A stretch of 64,000 bases of DNA from positions 707,639,637 through 707,703,636 of the forward strand of contig CM066033.1 of assembly GCA_033557465.1 (NCBI GenBank), given 5' to 3'. This document shows, piece after piece, positions 63,563-64,000 of the stretch. The DNA is from Ichthyophis bannanicus. Its lineage: Eukaryota; Chordata; Amphibia; Gymnophiona; Ichthyophiidae. Every line of letters begins with the position of its first letter. Within the stretch, counting starts at the first letter, position 1. The notes beneath the pieces were generated by a model that was not told where the DNA came from, ran no database searches, and saw only the letters and a program-made list of their open reading frames with translations. The position numbers were made by a program, and so were the translations under genes.

Positions 63563-63652
63563 TTGAAAGCTGGGGTGATGCTTCCGCAAGGGCTCCGTCG
63601 GTGCCGACGTCACCCATATGTGAGGACCGACATCCTGCTTATTCCCGGAGAA
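63563..63652. repeat. D7 right terminal repeat, outer part
   Basis: 'gaaagctggggtgatgcttcc...cacccatatgtgaggaccgac...ttcccggagaa' is the outer 90 bp of a right terminal repeat like that of D2. It lacks the inner part with the YY1-like site. Confidence 0.8.
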
Positions 63653-64000
63653 TGCTGAATTTATTTTTGTGATTTACACCAATGTTTTCTCTAAATTATA
63701 ATACCGGAAACTCCCTTTATGTGGGTTTAACACAAAAACATTAGCTTAAATTGCAATTAGTGCAAAAATTAGTTGTGTGGTTGTTTAACACCTCTCAATT
63801 TCAAAGGATTAGGCCAGTTGTAAGAACGTACTATATAAATCTCCAGTACACTATATAGTCCACATAACATGTTGCTGAAAGGCAATTAATAAAAGCAAAG
63901 GAGCTCAAATTTCTTCATGGGAGGTATGAAAACACCACGACTCAATATTCATCACTGCTCTATAAAATGCTTCTATTATTACGAATATTTTTCAAATTAT
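63653..64000. other. AT-rich flank
   Basis: No open frame or repeat that I can name. It is the sequence next to D7. Confidence 0.5.

Larger units (their letters stand above)
61995..63652 (-). mobile_element. D7: DIRS remnant (recombinase plus right terminal repeat)
   Basis: Only the recombinase (61995-62273 and 63100-63562) and the outer right terminal repeat (63563-63652) remain. Everything from ORF2 to the leader is deleted, and the two parts meet at about 63562. A palindromic insertion (62274-63099) splits the recombinase. Confidence 0.78.

Noticed and set aside
1..64000. Host protein-coding gene or exon
   Set aside because: No frame outside the repeats has recognisable domains or plausible splice structure. 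All strong protein similarity is to retrotransposons.

Overview
This 64 kb window looks like intergenic DNA from a large, transposon-rich vertebrate genome. An amphibian, perhaps a caecilian, is my best guess. That is an inference from the mix of abundant DIRS-type tyrosine-recombinase retrotransposons with CR1-, L2- and RTE/BovB-like LINEs, Penelope-like elements (PLEs) and a hAT element. I see no host exon, tRNA, rRNA or other cellular gene. Nearly everything is retrotransposon, almost all of it broken, and stacked as insertions within insertions.

Layout. (1) 1-18520: an old minus-strand CR1-like LINE (CR1-a) is split into four pieces. An ancient DIRS (DA, 569-11218), an inverted-repeat PLE-like element with a 14-bp target duplication (11370-12062) and a well-preserved DIRS (D1, 12668-18453) sit between the pieces. 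DA itself holds a second CR1 copy (CR1-b), which is interrupted by a plus-strand DIRS fragment (D0) and a PLE fragment with a GIY-YIG endonuclease. (2) 19172-39320: a second ancient DIRS (DB). Between its left terminal repeat and its internal complementary region lies DIRS D2 (19786-31793), whose gag is split by DIRS D3 (24599-30599). An L2-like LINE (about 31861-35778) and an L2-like 3' end (36211-36580) also interrupt DB. (3) 39320-48335: a plus-strand RTE/BovB-like LINE, interrupted by a nearly full CR1-like LINE (CR1-c, 40231-43574) and by a non-autonomous hAT element (45091-47629) with perfect 17-bp terminal inverted repeats and an 8-bp target duplication. (4) 48336-63652: more DIRS. D4 ends at 54384. 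D5 is split by D6 (56715-61488). D7 is reduced to a recombinase gene plus a terminal repeat, and an 826-bp near-perfect palindromic insertion with a 14-bp duplication interrupts it. (5) 63653-64000: AT-rich flank.

How the genes work together. In each DIRS copy the coding order is gag, then RT-RNase H-methyltransferase-like ORF, then tyrosine recombinase. Every copy except D0 is coded on the minus strand. Inverted terminal repeats flank each element, and an internal complementary region lies next to the recombinase end and matches both outer tips. This is the known DIRS design for forming and integrating a circular intermediate. The LINEs carry an APE-type endonuclease followed by RT.

I found no clearly novel multi-gene system. 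The most interesting signals are: two inverted-repeat insertions that share one architecture (arms, a tail of about 43 bp, a 14-bp duplication); a repeated hammerhead-like motif in PLE contexts; YY1-like and palindromic sites conserved in the DIRS terminal repeats; an internal 213-bp duplication in D2; a stop at the same codon of gag in two DIRS copies, by different stop codons; and a stable hairpin plus tandem repeats in the 5' region of the L2-like LINE. Boundaries were read by eye and may be off by a few to a few tens of bases.
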